From contig SKCR01023422.1 in NCBI GenBank assembly GCA_019454045.1, positions 1-64,000 of the forward strand: 64,000 nucleotides of DNA, written 5' to 3'. This document shows positions 47,186 through 58,921 of this stretch, piece by piece. This DNA is from Zanthoxylum bungeanum. Lineage: Eukaryota > Streptophyta > Magnoliopsida > Sapindales > Rutaceae. The position numbers and the translations under genes were made by a program. The notes below the pieces were generated by a model that was not told where the DNA came from, did no database searches, and was given only the letters and a program-made list of their open reading frames with translations. Positions within the stretch are counted from its first letter, which is position 1; every line of letters begins with the position of its first letter.

Positions 47186-48274
47186 TTTTGATGGTGGTTT
47201 TCGGTCCCTAAAAAGTCAGAACCTCGAGGAAGGGTATAAAAGGGTTTTCACTTCCTAGATAAGGGGCCCAAGCCAAGGTAGTAGAGGCGTTCAACCCAAT
47301 AAAGAGACTCAGCTTGTTTGTGTTTCAAGGCCGACTCGAGGTGGTTCATGACTGCCGACCCGAATATCAGATTCGACAGTGTAGGTATTTGTGAAGGCCG
47401 ACCCAAGGTGATCCATGACTGCCGACCCAACCGGATGGGAAGATATCAGATTCGATAGTGTGAGTATATGTGAAGGCCGACTCGAGGTGGTCCATGAATG
47501 CCGACCCGACCTGATGAGAAGATATCAGATTCGACAGTATGAGTATCTGTGAAGACCGACCCGAGGTGGTCCATCACTAACGACCCGACCTGATGGCTCA
47601 GTAGGCTAGGAAAGCTGTTGCTTATGTCTCTTGAACTGATAGGGCGGGCCGAAGTGGTTATAATGGTATGATCATGATCAAATGACGTAAGCCCTACATG
47701 GGAACTTGCACCTTTCAAAGAGGTCTGACATGACAGATTACAGGCTGGAGGTAACATGTAGCAGAGGATATAGTAACTTGGTTTAAAGAGATGTCAGGTG
47801 GCAGAGTTACTTTCGGCAGAGCAGTTGGGGAAGAGAGCCATCGCACTGATGATAAATTCAAGTGGGTGACGTCACGAGGATAATGTAATGGTATAATTTA
47901 CCTTAGTATATAAAGGGGTTGAGAATTCATTGCAAGGGGTTGGTCAAATTCATTCACGCATAACTTGTAAAATAAAGTGTAAAAAGCTTAAATGTAAGAG
48001 TGAGCTCATCAGAGGTCGGTCAGCCGAACTCGAGAGATAGACATGTCGGTCATACCCGACCAAGTTATAAAAGCTTAATTTTCTCTTATGTCCGTGGACG
48101 TAGGTTGGATTTATTCCGTCGAACCACGTTAAATCCTTTGTTTGCTATGTGTTTTCTTGTTTCTTGTTAAGTTTATATTATACCCCCAAAACCAAATAAA
48201 TTCACAATTAATGGGAGATTGTTTTAGGAGTGTTCTTCCGGAATTACCCTTGGAACAAAAATCAACCGTCAACA
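47186..48274 (+). mobile_element. Solo Gypsy LTR inserted in the F LTR
   Basis: 5-bp TSD ATAAT (47181-47185, 48275-48279). It starts TTTTGATGG, one base from TGTTGATGG, which would pair with the terminal CCGTCAACA. At 1089 bp it has a TATA box at 47907-47914. Same family as the LTR ending at 2613. Confidence 0.88.
47332..47630. repeat. About 78-bp tandem repeats in the solo LTR
   Basis: CCGACYCRAGGTGRTYCATG units begin at 47332, 47399, 47477 and 47555 (spacing 67, 78, 78 bp), each followed by an ATATCAGATTCGAYAGT word in the complete units. Confidence 0.8.
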
Positions 48275-48379
48275 ATAATTATTATTTGAAAAATGTGCTA
48301 AATTAAGAGGATTAATGAAATTATAAGTGTAAAATGATTAGTTTCACTTTATTAAGTGTGCACTTTTTAATGAACATCG

Positions 48380-49152
48380 CACCCCCAACCAGCTTATTAC
48401 TAGTCCCTAGTAATTTAAGCGAAAACTTAAAAGAAAAATTATTATCCAAGTTAATAATTATTTTATTTCTTTCTAAATAATCAAATAAGCAATTTATTTT
48501 TTTTTACTTTTTACCGTTCTTCCATACACACATAAAACAAAGTATCAATCAATTTATTGTGCCCGCAATATTCATTGGTCTTGTTGAAAAAAAAGTAATA
48601 TTTTTGTCCTAAAGTTATATCAAAATTCACACATGTTGGCATTGACAGTTTATTTATCTACAAAATAGTTTTTTTTAATAATACATCTTTAACCCTTATA
48701 ACGAGCTTTGAGCCAATAACTCACAAACCAGGTGGCTTTAGGGAAATAGGTGTTAAGAAATCCCTACAGACTTAATTTCTCAGATTTCAGATGTCAAAAA
48801 GAAGAGGTCTGATTTCCTTAAGCTTTCTCTTTAACCCATGTAACGAACTTTGGGCTAGTGACTCACAGACCAGTCGGCCTTCGGGCACTAAGTGTTAAAA
48901 CACCCATGCAGACTTAATTGCTCAAGTAGGAGAGGCTACAAAATTGAACTTATTCACACATTGTTTTATAAAACAACTCAAACTCTACTGTTTTACGTGA
49001 ACGATCACTGCTTATTGAGGCAAGATGTCGGTTACTAAGTAAAAACTTGATTAGTATAATTATTTTTTAGAACTAACTCAAGCTTTATTGTTTTCCGCGA
49101 ACAATCACTACTTGCTGAGGCAAAATATTCGGGTACTAAGTAAAAACATGGT

Positions 49153-49212
<60 letters not shown>

Positions 49213-49782
49213 ATGTTTGAATTAAAACACAAATCACACTTCCTTTAGGTGCTGCCTCCAATAAACTAGTGAACTGAATATTACAAAATTTTCACTTACA
49301 ACCCACGATCATATGTTATCATGTATGTTGATAATACTTGTTAAATGAGCATATAAAGATCAAATTTAATCAATATTATGGAAAATTCACAAATTTAAAT
49401 GATTCAAAAAGAAAAGATATTACATTGAGATGCGTCTCAGGAGCGAAAACTCCTTACACTGTCGTCTCTGAACAACAATTCAACTTGGTTAGTCAAAACT
49501 TTTTGAATAGAAACACAAAATAAAATCAACAAAAAATAATATTTTTTTTGCACACAAAATAACAAAAAAGCAAAAGCAACATAAAAAAAAAAAAAAAAAA
49601 TTTATTTGAAAGAAAATCATAACAATGAAACATAAAAACAAAAACTATCAGTCAACTATCCCCCCAACCAAATTGAAACATTGTCCCTAATATTTGAATA
49701 AGAAGAAATATAGTTTAGAAGACATCATCTGATTAGTGTGGAATTGATAATTGAATCTACGACTATTTAAAACGAAAAAAAA
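48380..49782 (-). other. Element F 3' internal region
   Basis: Non-coding and homologous to 61844-62845 in element E: shared blocks TTTCTTTCTAAAT, GTAATATTTTTGTCCTAAAGTT, an internally repeated TAACGAGCTTTGGGCC...GACTTAATT unit (48700 and 48840), and CATTGTCCCTAATATTTG at 49678. A ~50-bp (AT)n microsatellite lies at 49157-49204. No ORF is supported. Confidence 0.75.
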
Positions 49783-52459
49783 TTACAGATTAAGATTCAA
49801 GTCCACTCTACGCTTCTTGCCACAATCGTTATCATACCAGTTCAACTTGGAAAGAATGGAGTCGATTTTTGATTCATAAGCTAATAGTTGGTCAACTAAT
49901 TCATCAGTTTTTCTTACAGTTATGACGATATTTTTTACCGGTTTCAAAATAAACCTGAGTATTTTTGCATCCTCAAGAAATACTAAAAGAAAATCAAAAT
50001 AGTGATCAATATTAAGTAGTCTAATAGGTTTTCAATGAATGTTCAAGTTTGCCCATGACATAACAGTGAATATTTCTTCCAACGTGCCTAGCCCACCTAG
50101 AAAAGTAATAAAAGCGTTAGCATGATTAATCATTTCAATAAGTCCTTCAGACATACCTGAGACAATTTATTCTTCTCCATTTGATTTTCTGATGAGGTTT
50201 TCGTCCTCCAAAGTTTTAGGAATAATCCCTAAAACTTGACTATCACCTTCTTGCACGACCTTAGAAATGTAGGAAATGACTTTCTTTAGCAAGACGGAAG
50301 TTGCTTGTGGTGGCACCAGCTCCGGTATGGATCTTTAAAATTTTTCTTTGCATTCTCCCTTTGTTGTAGTAGCCAAGATCAATCATTTGGTGTCCAACAC
50401 TTAGATCAACCACTCGATCTTCCGAACTATGACTCGAAACCAACAAGCCGAAGTGTGGGCTTCACTCACAAAGATTAAACCCCTAAAATATTTAGAGATT
50501 TAGGATGTCACAATGGTGTTTGGCTATTTGGAATTTCAAACACTCTCACAACACTTGTGAATGCTTGAACTCTCTCTATTTTCTCTCTATTTCTTTCTCA
50601 CAATAATTGTGTGAATGAATGCAAAGTGTTAACCTTAGGAAGTGAGAGAAATAATAGAGATTATATTCTCTTACACAAGCCAACTAACCTTGTCATTAAG
50701 CATCTAATGATTTCTTGTTATGGCCAACACAAAAATGTGAATGCCATATCAAATCATAAGAAATGATAAGATAAAGACAATGACTTTGTCATTAAGTATC
50801 TAATGCTTTCTTTCAATGGTAAACACATAAATGTGGAGGTCATACTAAAGCATAAAATGCATCAGCTAATGACAAATATATTAGGTGTATCCATGCCACC
50901 TAATAGATATAATTGTTTGGATGACATGGTAAGCCATATGGCTTTGTCTCCAATGGTAAATAAAAATCAATATCTTAATAATGATTTATTTACCATCAAT
51001 TATGTTGCAGTAATTATCTCATAATTATTACCAACTTGATTATCTCATAATCAAGTTTTGATTATCAAGACTTGATTATCTCAAATCAAAACTTGATTAT
51101 CTCATAATCAAAGAATTCTAGAAAATATTAAGTTAAACTAATTTAACATAGTTTTCATTTGTGATAATAAATATTATTAATCTCATTAATAATATATAAA
51201 TAGAAAGTGAGCATATAATTAAACAATCTAGTTATATTAGGTTTGCTACAGTTAATCGAGCTAGCACGAGGACCAAATGGACCTACGGTTTTGAGCTCCA
51301 ATAATTATGAAATATTAATTTAACTCTTTAATCAAATATTACGACTTATTAACTCCGCGTTATTCCACTAAAAACTCAAAGTTGAACTCTTGTTACCGTA
51401 GATGGATAAAATAAATCGAACAACTTCGGTGTCCATCTATATAGTCATTACATATGGATATAGCCCTTCACGAATATCTCATAAATAAAGTCGGGTCAAA
51501 AGTCCGTTAAACCCCTCCAAATATTTTATCTCTTAAGCATCATTGATTCTATAATGAATAATTAATTCATAACAATTATGAATATAAAACTTTCTATTCG
51601 CAATAGAAAAGTTGAGCGCTCAAATTATTCAAGTCCATAATCAACTCTTAAAAAAGATATTCTTCTACTTCTCGTAAGAAAAAATGAATTCCATATCTAT
51701 AAACGTTCTCAGCTACACACCAAACCATATCCCCAAAACACGTGGTTATTGGCCGGGAATGCAACACCAACCTCACCATAATAAATCAAAGGATATAGCC
51801 TGTCATGCAGAAGTTCATAGTACACTCAAGATTAAGATTGAATCCATATATGACCTTCTATTAGATAAAATAAATTTCTTCAGTTAACGGATATTAAAAG
51901 AAATTCGTATTTATCTGAGTCCAGTCCTATATGATCTCATCATACAAGGTGCCTCCATTCCCATGTCACTATATGAACGATCCCGGATCAAGGTCGTCAT
52001 ACAAGTATAGAATGGACCACAGCTATAGATAAACCACAAATAAAGTACTCACTTTGTTTGCACTCTATGGACTATTTAGATTTCTAACTTCAGACATAAA
52101 TCCTCTTGTGCATCAAACATACACTAAGTCTGAAGGTACAATAGTAATCAAGGTAAACAAGATAATGTGACAATATGCGATATAAATCAAACAACTTTGA
52201 TAAAATAAATAATGCATTTATTATTATTATTACAATAGTCGATTCTGTTTACAATACATGAAGATCTAGGACATAAATCCCAACATGAAACACATCTCAT
52301 CAATCCAAGATTGTCACCGCCATATACTAAGTGCATGTTTCTTTCTGCCATAACTCTACCAATTCTTTTGTAGCCTCAACAAATTCTTATTTAGTTCCAG
52401 AGTTAGTTCCATAAAATACACGGATATTAGTGATTCGTCGTCTTGAAGTTTTCTCTAAT
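49783..52459 (-). pseudogene. LOG-like cytokinin riboside monophosphate phosphoribohydrolase, decayed copy (element F)
   Basis: Minus strand, in two pieces (52459-52286 and 50267-49783) split by a K-family solo LTR. LOG enzymes release free cytokinin bases from riboside 5'-monophosphates. Recognisable: RVFYGTNSGT (Rossmann start), EFVEATKEL, NMHLVYGG, then VLGIIPKTL, IVSGMSEGLIEM, FLGGLGTLEEIF (family PGGxGTxxE, here Pro changed to Leu), SWANLNIH and LLNIDHYFDFLL. Damage: no start Met at the expected place, a stop after SGTK, a 1-nt loss after ATKEL, stops after NGEE and LNIH. No introns are seen, although plant LOG genes normally have several. It sits next to the same 3' internal sequence as the LOG copy at 62846. 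Confidence 0.85.
50268..52285 (-). mobile_element. Solo LTR of Copia family K inside the F LOG copy
   Basis: The plus strand starts TGTAGGAAATGAC and ends AAATCCCAACA. Flanks AGAAA and TGAAA match at 4 of 5 positions; comparison with the intact LOG copy supports TGAAA as the original site. About 2.0 kb, more diverged than the other K LTRs. Confidence 0.88.
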
Positions 52460-53296
52460 TTTTTTGCTCTCTTTCTTATCTGGAAGTGTCGAAGAGAGAA
52501 ATTGTGAGCTTTATTAATGGATCCTGAAAAAGGATGAGTAATTGACCGGCGTAAACACACGCGTATAACGCAAGCGCACGTATCGTTCAACTAGAATAAA
52601 AATATCGATCCCACGAGGACTTAATTCCTACTGTTGTTATTAATTATTGATACTATTTAATTACAGGTATCTAATTATAGGGAGAAGGGAATGATTGCCT
52701 TTGGTTGGTTGAATGTGGATTTGCTAAATAAAATAAAAACAGACTCAAAAGAAAATACTAAGGAAAATAAAAGAAAAGACTCAATGATCTAGGGTCGTGA
52801 CTCCACACAATATTATTATAAAGATGAATTGATTCTCTTATATATGTGTAATAAATTAGTTTGCTAACCTGGAACACGAAGATATGCTAAAGCCTCTGTC
52901 GATGGTCAGATGCAAATACCCAATATAACATAATTGAACCATATGTCTATGTTACCAAATTACCTGGATTCATTAGGGTCAAGTTCCAATTGTGGCTACC
53001 CCCGCCCGACAGGTATATGTCTATCCTGTAAGGAAAACTATTAAAGGGTTATCTATCCTCAAGGAAGATCGTGGGCTATTGAATCTAAGGGTGAAACCTA
53101 AAATCCCTATGTCTAGTTCATTTTAAGTTTACCAAGTCAATCTTTATTAATGGCCAATTAATAAGAAGCATTAAGCTTAAGACTCAATAAACAAACTAAA
53201 GAATTACCAATAAAAAGAAAATCAATTATTAAGTGTGGATATTGTGTTTCATCACTTCCCTAGAATAAAAATAAAATGCTAGGGGTTGGGGGATAG
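52460..53296 (-). repeat. LOG upstream remnant and a minus-strand Gypsy LTR-like sequence
   Basis: Similarity to the sequence upstream of the E LOG copy ends near 52542. From TGACCGGCGTAAACAC (52543) to GTTTCATCA (53254) the layout is that of an Athila/Tat-type LTR in minus orientation, including ATCGATCCCACGAGG and GGCCAATTAATAAGAAGCATTAA blocks that parallel those of element B. Whether it is the 5' LTR of F cannot be shown: the PBS and gag region are missing and no TSD was found. The last ~40 bp are unassigned. Confidence 0.45.
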
Positions 53297-53622
53297 ACCA
53301 AGCGGACGGATCTCCGCTAGTAGCCTATGAGATCAGCTACCCCACTTAAGGGCGGATCATATCATCATGCTAGTCTCTCCACTTTGTGAACGCCCAGATT
53401 ATTCACAAAACTATGACTATGAACATTTAAGAGTAATGATTCTCATAAGGCGTGGAAGCCATCGTCTTATTACTCCAAGGGCTTTATTACAGTGTTGATG
53501 ATTCATATAAGTTATGTAAGACATGTATAATAAAGATTGTCATTTTATTAATTAATGAAAATATTACAAATATATGTACATATAGCTCATCCACAAGTTG
53601 GGTATAGGACATATTCCTAACA
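53297..53622 (-). repeat. Copia (-) 3' LTR remnant and PPT
   Basis: Nearly identical to 60547-60872 and ending ATTCCTAACA. The adjacent plus-strand ATCTCCCACTTGCAC (53623-53637) is the complement of the polypurine tract. The remaining ~1.6 kb of LTR is gone. Confidence 0.92.
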
Positions 53623-53705
53623 ATCTCCCACTTGCACTATAGCCAACTAGTATGAATCTGGACACCATACTCTCGGGTGTGCCTATCATGCTTTTGTTGA
53701 GTCAG

Positions 53706-55548
53706 TCATTTAGTCAAAGAATCTGCAAGATTATCTTCTGTGGGTATTTTCTCTATAATAACTTCTTTTCTCTCAACAATCTCCCTGATAAGATGAAATC
53801 GCCTGAGTACATGCTTGGATTTCTGGTGGGACCTTGGTTCTTTTGATTGAGCAATGGCGCCCGTGTTGTCACAGTACATAATGATGCCATTCTTTATCAC
53901 GGGAAGCACTTCCAGTTCCGTGATGAACTTCTTTATCCAGACTGCTTCTTTAGCTGCCTCAATGCTGCAATATACTCGGCTTCAGTGGTGGAGTCCGCTG
54001 TAGTTGACTGCTTTGAGCTTTTCCAACTGACAGCCCGCCATTCAAAGTAAACAGATATCATGTTTGTGATCTGCTGTCATCCATATCGGTCTGAAAGCTC
54101 GCATCACAGTAACCAATGACTTTCATCTCAGAACAATCTCCGTATGTCAAAAACACATCCTTAGTTCTTCTCAGATACTTGAGGATTGTTTTGACAGCTG
54201 CCCAGTGTTGCTCACCAGGATTTGCCTGATACCTGCTCGTTATGCTAAGAGCATAAGAGACATCAGGTCTTGTACATAGCATGGCGTACATGATCGATCC
54301 TATTGCTGAAGCATAAGGGATCCTACTCATACGCTCTCTATCTGAAGGAGTATGTGGACATTGCTCCTTAGATAATTTGATTCCATGACAAGTAGGTAAA
54401 TCCTCTTTTGGAATCTTCCATTTTGAATCTTTTCAAAACTTTATCTATGTACGTAGATTGAGAAAGTCCTAACAACCTCTTAGATCTATTACGGTAGATC
54501 TTAATGCCGAGGATGTAGGCTGCTTCTCCCAAATCTTTCATGGAGAAATTCTGAGATAACCATTGCTTGGTGGCTTGCATCATGGAATATCATTCCCGAT
54601 GATTAATATGTCATCGACATATAATACAAGAAATACAACAGCACTCCCACTACTTTTCCTGTAAACACAAGGCTCGTCTACATTTTTGATGAAGTCAAAT
54701 TCTTTGATTGTCTCATCAAATCGTATATTCCAACTTCTGGAGGCTTGCTTGAGTCCATAAATGGATCGTTTAAGCTTGCATACTTTATTATGATCATCCT
54801 TAGATGCAAACCCCTCAGGTTGTGTCATATAGACTTCCTCTACGAGGTTCCCATTAAGGAAAGCTGTTTTGACATCCATCTGCCAAATCTCATAATCAAA
54901 GTGTGCAGCTAGTGCCAGTAAAATTCGAATGGACTTTATCATTGCAACAGGCGAGAAGGTTTCGTCATAGTCAATTCCTTGGATTTGTCTATAACCTTTC
55001 GCCACCAACCTAGCCTTATAGGTTTGGATGTTGCCTTCTGCATCAGTTTTACGCTTGTAAATCCACTTGCAGCCTATGGGTTTTATCCTTTCAGGTGCAT
55101 CTACCAAGTGCTAGACTTGATTCTGATATAGAGTCTATTTCGGATTTCATGGCCTCAAGCCACTTGACTGAATCAATGTTACGCATTGCTTCACCATAAC
55201 TGGTGGGATAGTTATTATCAATGACCTGATCATGTTCCTCATCAATATGGAAACCATATCTTCCAGGCTCATGTCTTTCCCTATCAGACCTTCTGAGTTC
55301 ATAACCTTATGGTTGTTCCGTCGTTGCCCTTTTGAGAGGCCGGGGTTTAGTTCTATGTTAGTTTGTTTTTCTCGTACCTCATTGAGGTCAAGTCTACTCC
55401 CACTATATTTCTTGAGAAGGAATTCATTCTCTAGAAATTTAGCATTTCGTGAGACAAATGTTCTTTGTTCATTTGGGACGTAGAACACGTATGCTCTTGA
55501 GTTCAAGGCATATCCTACAAACTTACATTTAACTGCCCTATCATCCAA
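53706..55548 (-). pseudogene. Copia (-) reverse transcriptase/RNase H and integrase C-terminus
   Basis: Frames in order (minus): KCKFVGYALNSRAYVFY (integrase C-terminal region, 55548-55147); RT from 55107 with KPIGCKWIYKRKTD, DVKTAFLNG, RSIYGLKQASRSW and YVDDILIIGND; WLSQNFSMKDLGEAAYILGIKI (54583-54368); IPYASAIGSIMYAMLCTRPDVSYA (54330-54058); and RNase H end YCDNTGAIAQSKEPRSHQKSKH (53909-53706). Catalytic residues are present but the frame is broken between 55147 and 55107, near 54583, near 54360 and near 54058-53909. Confidence 0.9.
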
Positions 55549-55557
55549 TTTGTTAGT

Positions 55558-56863
55558 TTATGTGAGCTTGACATATGCGTCACATCCCCAAACTCTTAGA
55601 TAACTAAGACTAAGACGTTTCCCAGACCATAACTCATATGGTGTTTGACTAACAGTCTTGGAAGGAACTTGGTTTAGTAGTAGTGTTGCAGTTTCTAAAG
55701 CAAGACCCCAAAATGAAAGAGGTAGATCCGTGTCTGGCATCATTGATCGGACCATATCTAATAATGTCTGATTTCTCCTTTCGGAGACCCCATTATGCTG
55801 TGGAGTTCCCGGAGGAGTCCACTGGGAAACAATGCCATTTTCTCTCAAGTAATCTTGAAATTCGTTGCTTAAGTATTCACCACCTCGGTCAGACCTTAGT
55901 GACTTAATACTTTTATTAAGCTGGTTTTCTACTTCAGCTTTGAAGTCTTTGAATTTCTCAAAGGCTTCAGATTTGTACCGCATAAGGTACACATACCCAT
56001 ATCGCGAGTGATCATCGATAAAGGTAATGAAGTAGGAGAATCCACCTCTAGCGGTAACTGACATTGGTCCGCATACATCAGAGTGTATGAGTTCTAATGT
56101 CTCCGCTGCACGCTGTCCTTTACCCTTTGAAGGGTAATTTGGTCATTTTACCAAGTAAACAAGACTCACAAGTTCCATAAGGTTCATATTTGAAGGGTAT
56201 GAAATACCCATCCTTATGTAGCTTAGTTAATCTTGTTTCATTGATATGACCTAAGCGACTGTGCCATAGAAGTGATTCATTGAGATTATTCGAGTTAACG
56301 TTGTATATATTAGAGGTTGAACATTCTTTGTTAGTTTGTAAGACATAGATACCATTATTCAAAATACCATCTCCATATTTTATTTCATTGAAATAAATAG
56401 AACATTCATTACAACTTATTAGGCATGAAAAGCCTTTATTACATAAAGAAGAAATTGAAATGATGTTCTTTACTAGAGAAGGTACATAAACACAATCTTC
56501 TAAGTCTAAAACTAAACCATTCGGCAAAACTAATGAATAAGTCCCCACGCACAATGCAGCCAGTTTTGCTCCATTACCCATGCGTAAGTCAACCTCCCCA
56601 TGACGGAGTCTCCTACTGTTTCTCAGGCCCTGCACATTGTTACACAAGTGAGTCCCACAACCGGTGTCAAGCACCCAAGTAGAAGGTTCAGAGTTTTGAG
56701 AATATAGTTCAATCATATACAACATACCTGAAGCATTGGGCTTCTTGGCCTCTTGGGCTTCCCTAGCTTCCTTGGCTTTCAAGGATCTGCAGTCTTTCTT
56801 CCAATGACCCTTCTTTCCACAAAGAAACATTTCCCATTTCCCTTTTCTTCTCCACCTTACCAT
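55558..56863 (-). pseudogene. Copia (-) protease, pre-integrase and integrase core
   Basis: 56863-56120 carries a decayed zinc knuckle (CGKKGHWKKDC), protease site WVLDTGCGTHLCN with the catalytic Asp intact, and GAG_pre-integrase WHSRLGHINETRL...CESCLLGKMTKLPF. A frame break near 56120 leads to the integrase core at 56064-55558: FITFIDDHSRYGYVYL, LRSDRGGEYL, GTPQHNGVSERRNQTLLDMVRSMM. A stop before the C-terminal segment at 55557 ends the frame. Confidence 0.9.
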
Positions 56864-57553
56864 TGGGCTTTAGGTGATCTGGAGCCTTGGCCTTGCCCTT
56901 ATTTTTCTTTGGGCCTCGTGGCTTCAGGTCCGTACCCGTAAGCATGACGGAGGTTTTAAGCTCCGGTTTCAAGTCCTCTCTGCTTGCTTTATCAGATTGT
57001 GCAATTCTGCTAAAGTAGCTTCTTTATCAGACAGATGAAACTGCATAATAAAGTTAGAGAATTCTTTTGGTAAGGACTGAAGAATTAGATCGTGACCTAT
57101 CTCATGATCCATGATGAACCCGAGGTTGGCCAATTTTTCAATGTGGCCAATCATCTTAACACACTAACAGACAGATCCTTCCTTATACCTTGTTTGGAAT
57201 AAGGCACATGACACTTGGAATCTCACGGTATGAACGGAAGTTGCATACAACTCCTTCAAGTGAAAGATGATGGTTTGAGCATCCATATCTTCGTGAGCTT
57301 TCTGAAGTTCGTCCGACATAGAGCCAAGCATTATGCAAACTGCTTGCTCATCATCATCGACGTGTTTCTTCCAAGCATCAAATGTATTTTGGTCAGCATC
57401 TTCTGCGGGTTCAGGGGGAAATGGTCTTTCAAGAACATAGAAAATCTTTTCTTGTCGTAAGACAATTTTAAGGTTTCTAAACCAGTCATTGTAGTTGTCC
57501 CCTTTGAGCTTATGCTCATCAAGGATGGAACGAAGTGATACTCTGTTTGCCAT
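56864..57553 (-). pseudogene. Copia (-) gag
   Basis: Starts at ATG 57553 (MANRVSLRSILDEHKLKGDNYNDWFRNLKIVL), a typical Copia gag N-terminus. The first frame stops at 57164. The next frames hold HIEKLANLGF...ILQSLPKEFSNFIMQFH (57154-56969) and a basic linker before the zinc knuckle. Two frameshifts separate these pieces. Confidence 0.88.
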
Positions 57554-58921
57554 TTGAATGTTTGTGAAATATTTTAACCCACCTGTTAAGAGAGAATGTT
57601 AAAATTAGGAATATGTTTTCATTAATGTTTCATAATAACATGGGCTTTTAATATTATGAAGTTGCTCCCACTCAATTGTTTTAAAATTTTAAGCAAATCG
57701 CATCAACCCCAATATGATGGATTTCTTGTGGGCAAGGATCCCATTATCATCATTTCATAACTCCGACTAGGGCCGGTCGTTATAAAATACGATAATTAGG
57801 TAGGTTCCCAACCAATTTATGATATAAATCACAATTCCTTGATCATTGGGTTGGGCAATCAAACATGCCATAGCTTATGCTAGTCCTTGTGGACACCCAA
57901 TCTTTGCCACTAAGTTATAAGACCACGCCTAAGGGTCGCTGCGTCTTATGACTCAGAAAAGTCAAACCATTGTCAATAGTACGATTTAGGGACAAATTGG
58001 TATTGGTCAGTCTGGTAAAGCCTAGTCCTGCCAATACGGTTTAAGCCCTTTGGGTCTATACTTTACAATGGGAGGCAAATTTTAGACTTAAATTATATTG
58101 AGGATTTTAGCAAGTTTAAGTGAATAACTGTCAAATGGATTCCTCCATTGAAAATTCCCCAGAGGGAGGGTGGAGCGAACTCTCTTAAATACCCTTACCT
58201 CTTAGGCTCTTATTGCCTTGGTGACAGGAATAAACAATAGATCCTCCAAATTAGTCCAACACTTTAAATATGCTTTAAGGTAAGCTTTGAGTAAATGATT
58301 ATTTAGATGCCTTCACAGCTTTTCCTTTTGGCTATAAAAAGGTAGTGAGTGAAGGAAGACACCAGATCATTATCTAACTCTAGTAATACCTTTGGTTAAA
58401 TTAACTTTAGTTTGGAAATTTTTATTATCTCACCCCACTTGTATCTTTTATAATGTCTTTTATTATAAACAAGTGATTTATATTTATTAGCCTTAAATGT
58501 AATAAATCTCTAAGTTCACCACGGAATAATTACTTAGCTAAGGGATAAGCAATACACTCTCTATTTCTTAGAAAGTCTCTAGATGCTTGCACCCTAAAAT
58601 AATCATGCCAATTCTAATCATACATAGAATCATCAAGCATATGAGTTTTAATATGTTGGAATTATTTTAGGCATTAAATAACTTTGATTAATATTTAATT
58701 ATGATATTGCATTTTATTTTATTCAAATAAATTTACTATTCACGTTTTTCTGCAGATGCGTGAACTTTAAATGCAATTTCACAATTCAAATCTTAACCAA
58801 ATCATGCAAAACTTGCCTAAAATTAAGTTCAGGGTGTTAGCTTTCCAACGAGCTTTTAAACACCCAATTTCGAGTTCAAATGAGTGAGAACTAATCAAAA
58901 AAAACGGCGCGCTGATACCAC
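57554..58921 (-). other. Copia (-) leader with primer-binding site
   Basis: No gene. On the minus strand TGGTATCAGCGCGC (58920-58907) starts 1 nt inside the LTR and matches the initiator-Met PBS for its first nine bases. The rest is AT-rich untranslated leader. Confidence 0.8.

Larger units (their letters stand above)
46106..48379 (-). mobile_element. Element F 3' LTR (Gypsy, minus), split by a solo LTR
   Basis: Right edge: AACATCG at about 48379, next to the internal block CACCCCCAACC...ACTAGTCCC, the same arrangement as at the B and E 3' LTR borders. Removing 47186-48274 and one ATAAT copy rejoins the sequence, which then matches the reverse complement of 25278-25440. The left edge near 46105 is inferred from the end of Copia similarity. 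A (TA)n run lies at 46927-46944. No gene. Confidence 0.55.

Noticed and set aside
52543..53254. 5' LTR of element F paired with 46106-48379
   Set aside because: The two share only the general layout of this LTR class; no clear sequence identity, PBS or matching TSD could be seen, so I list them separately.
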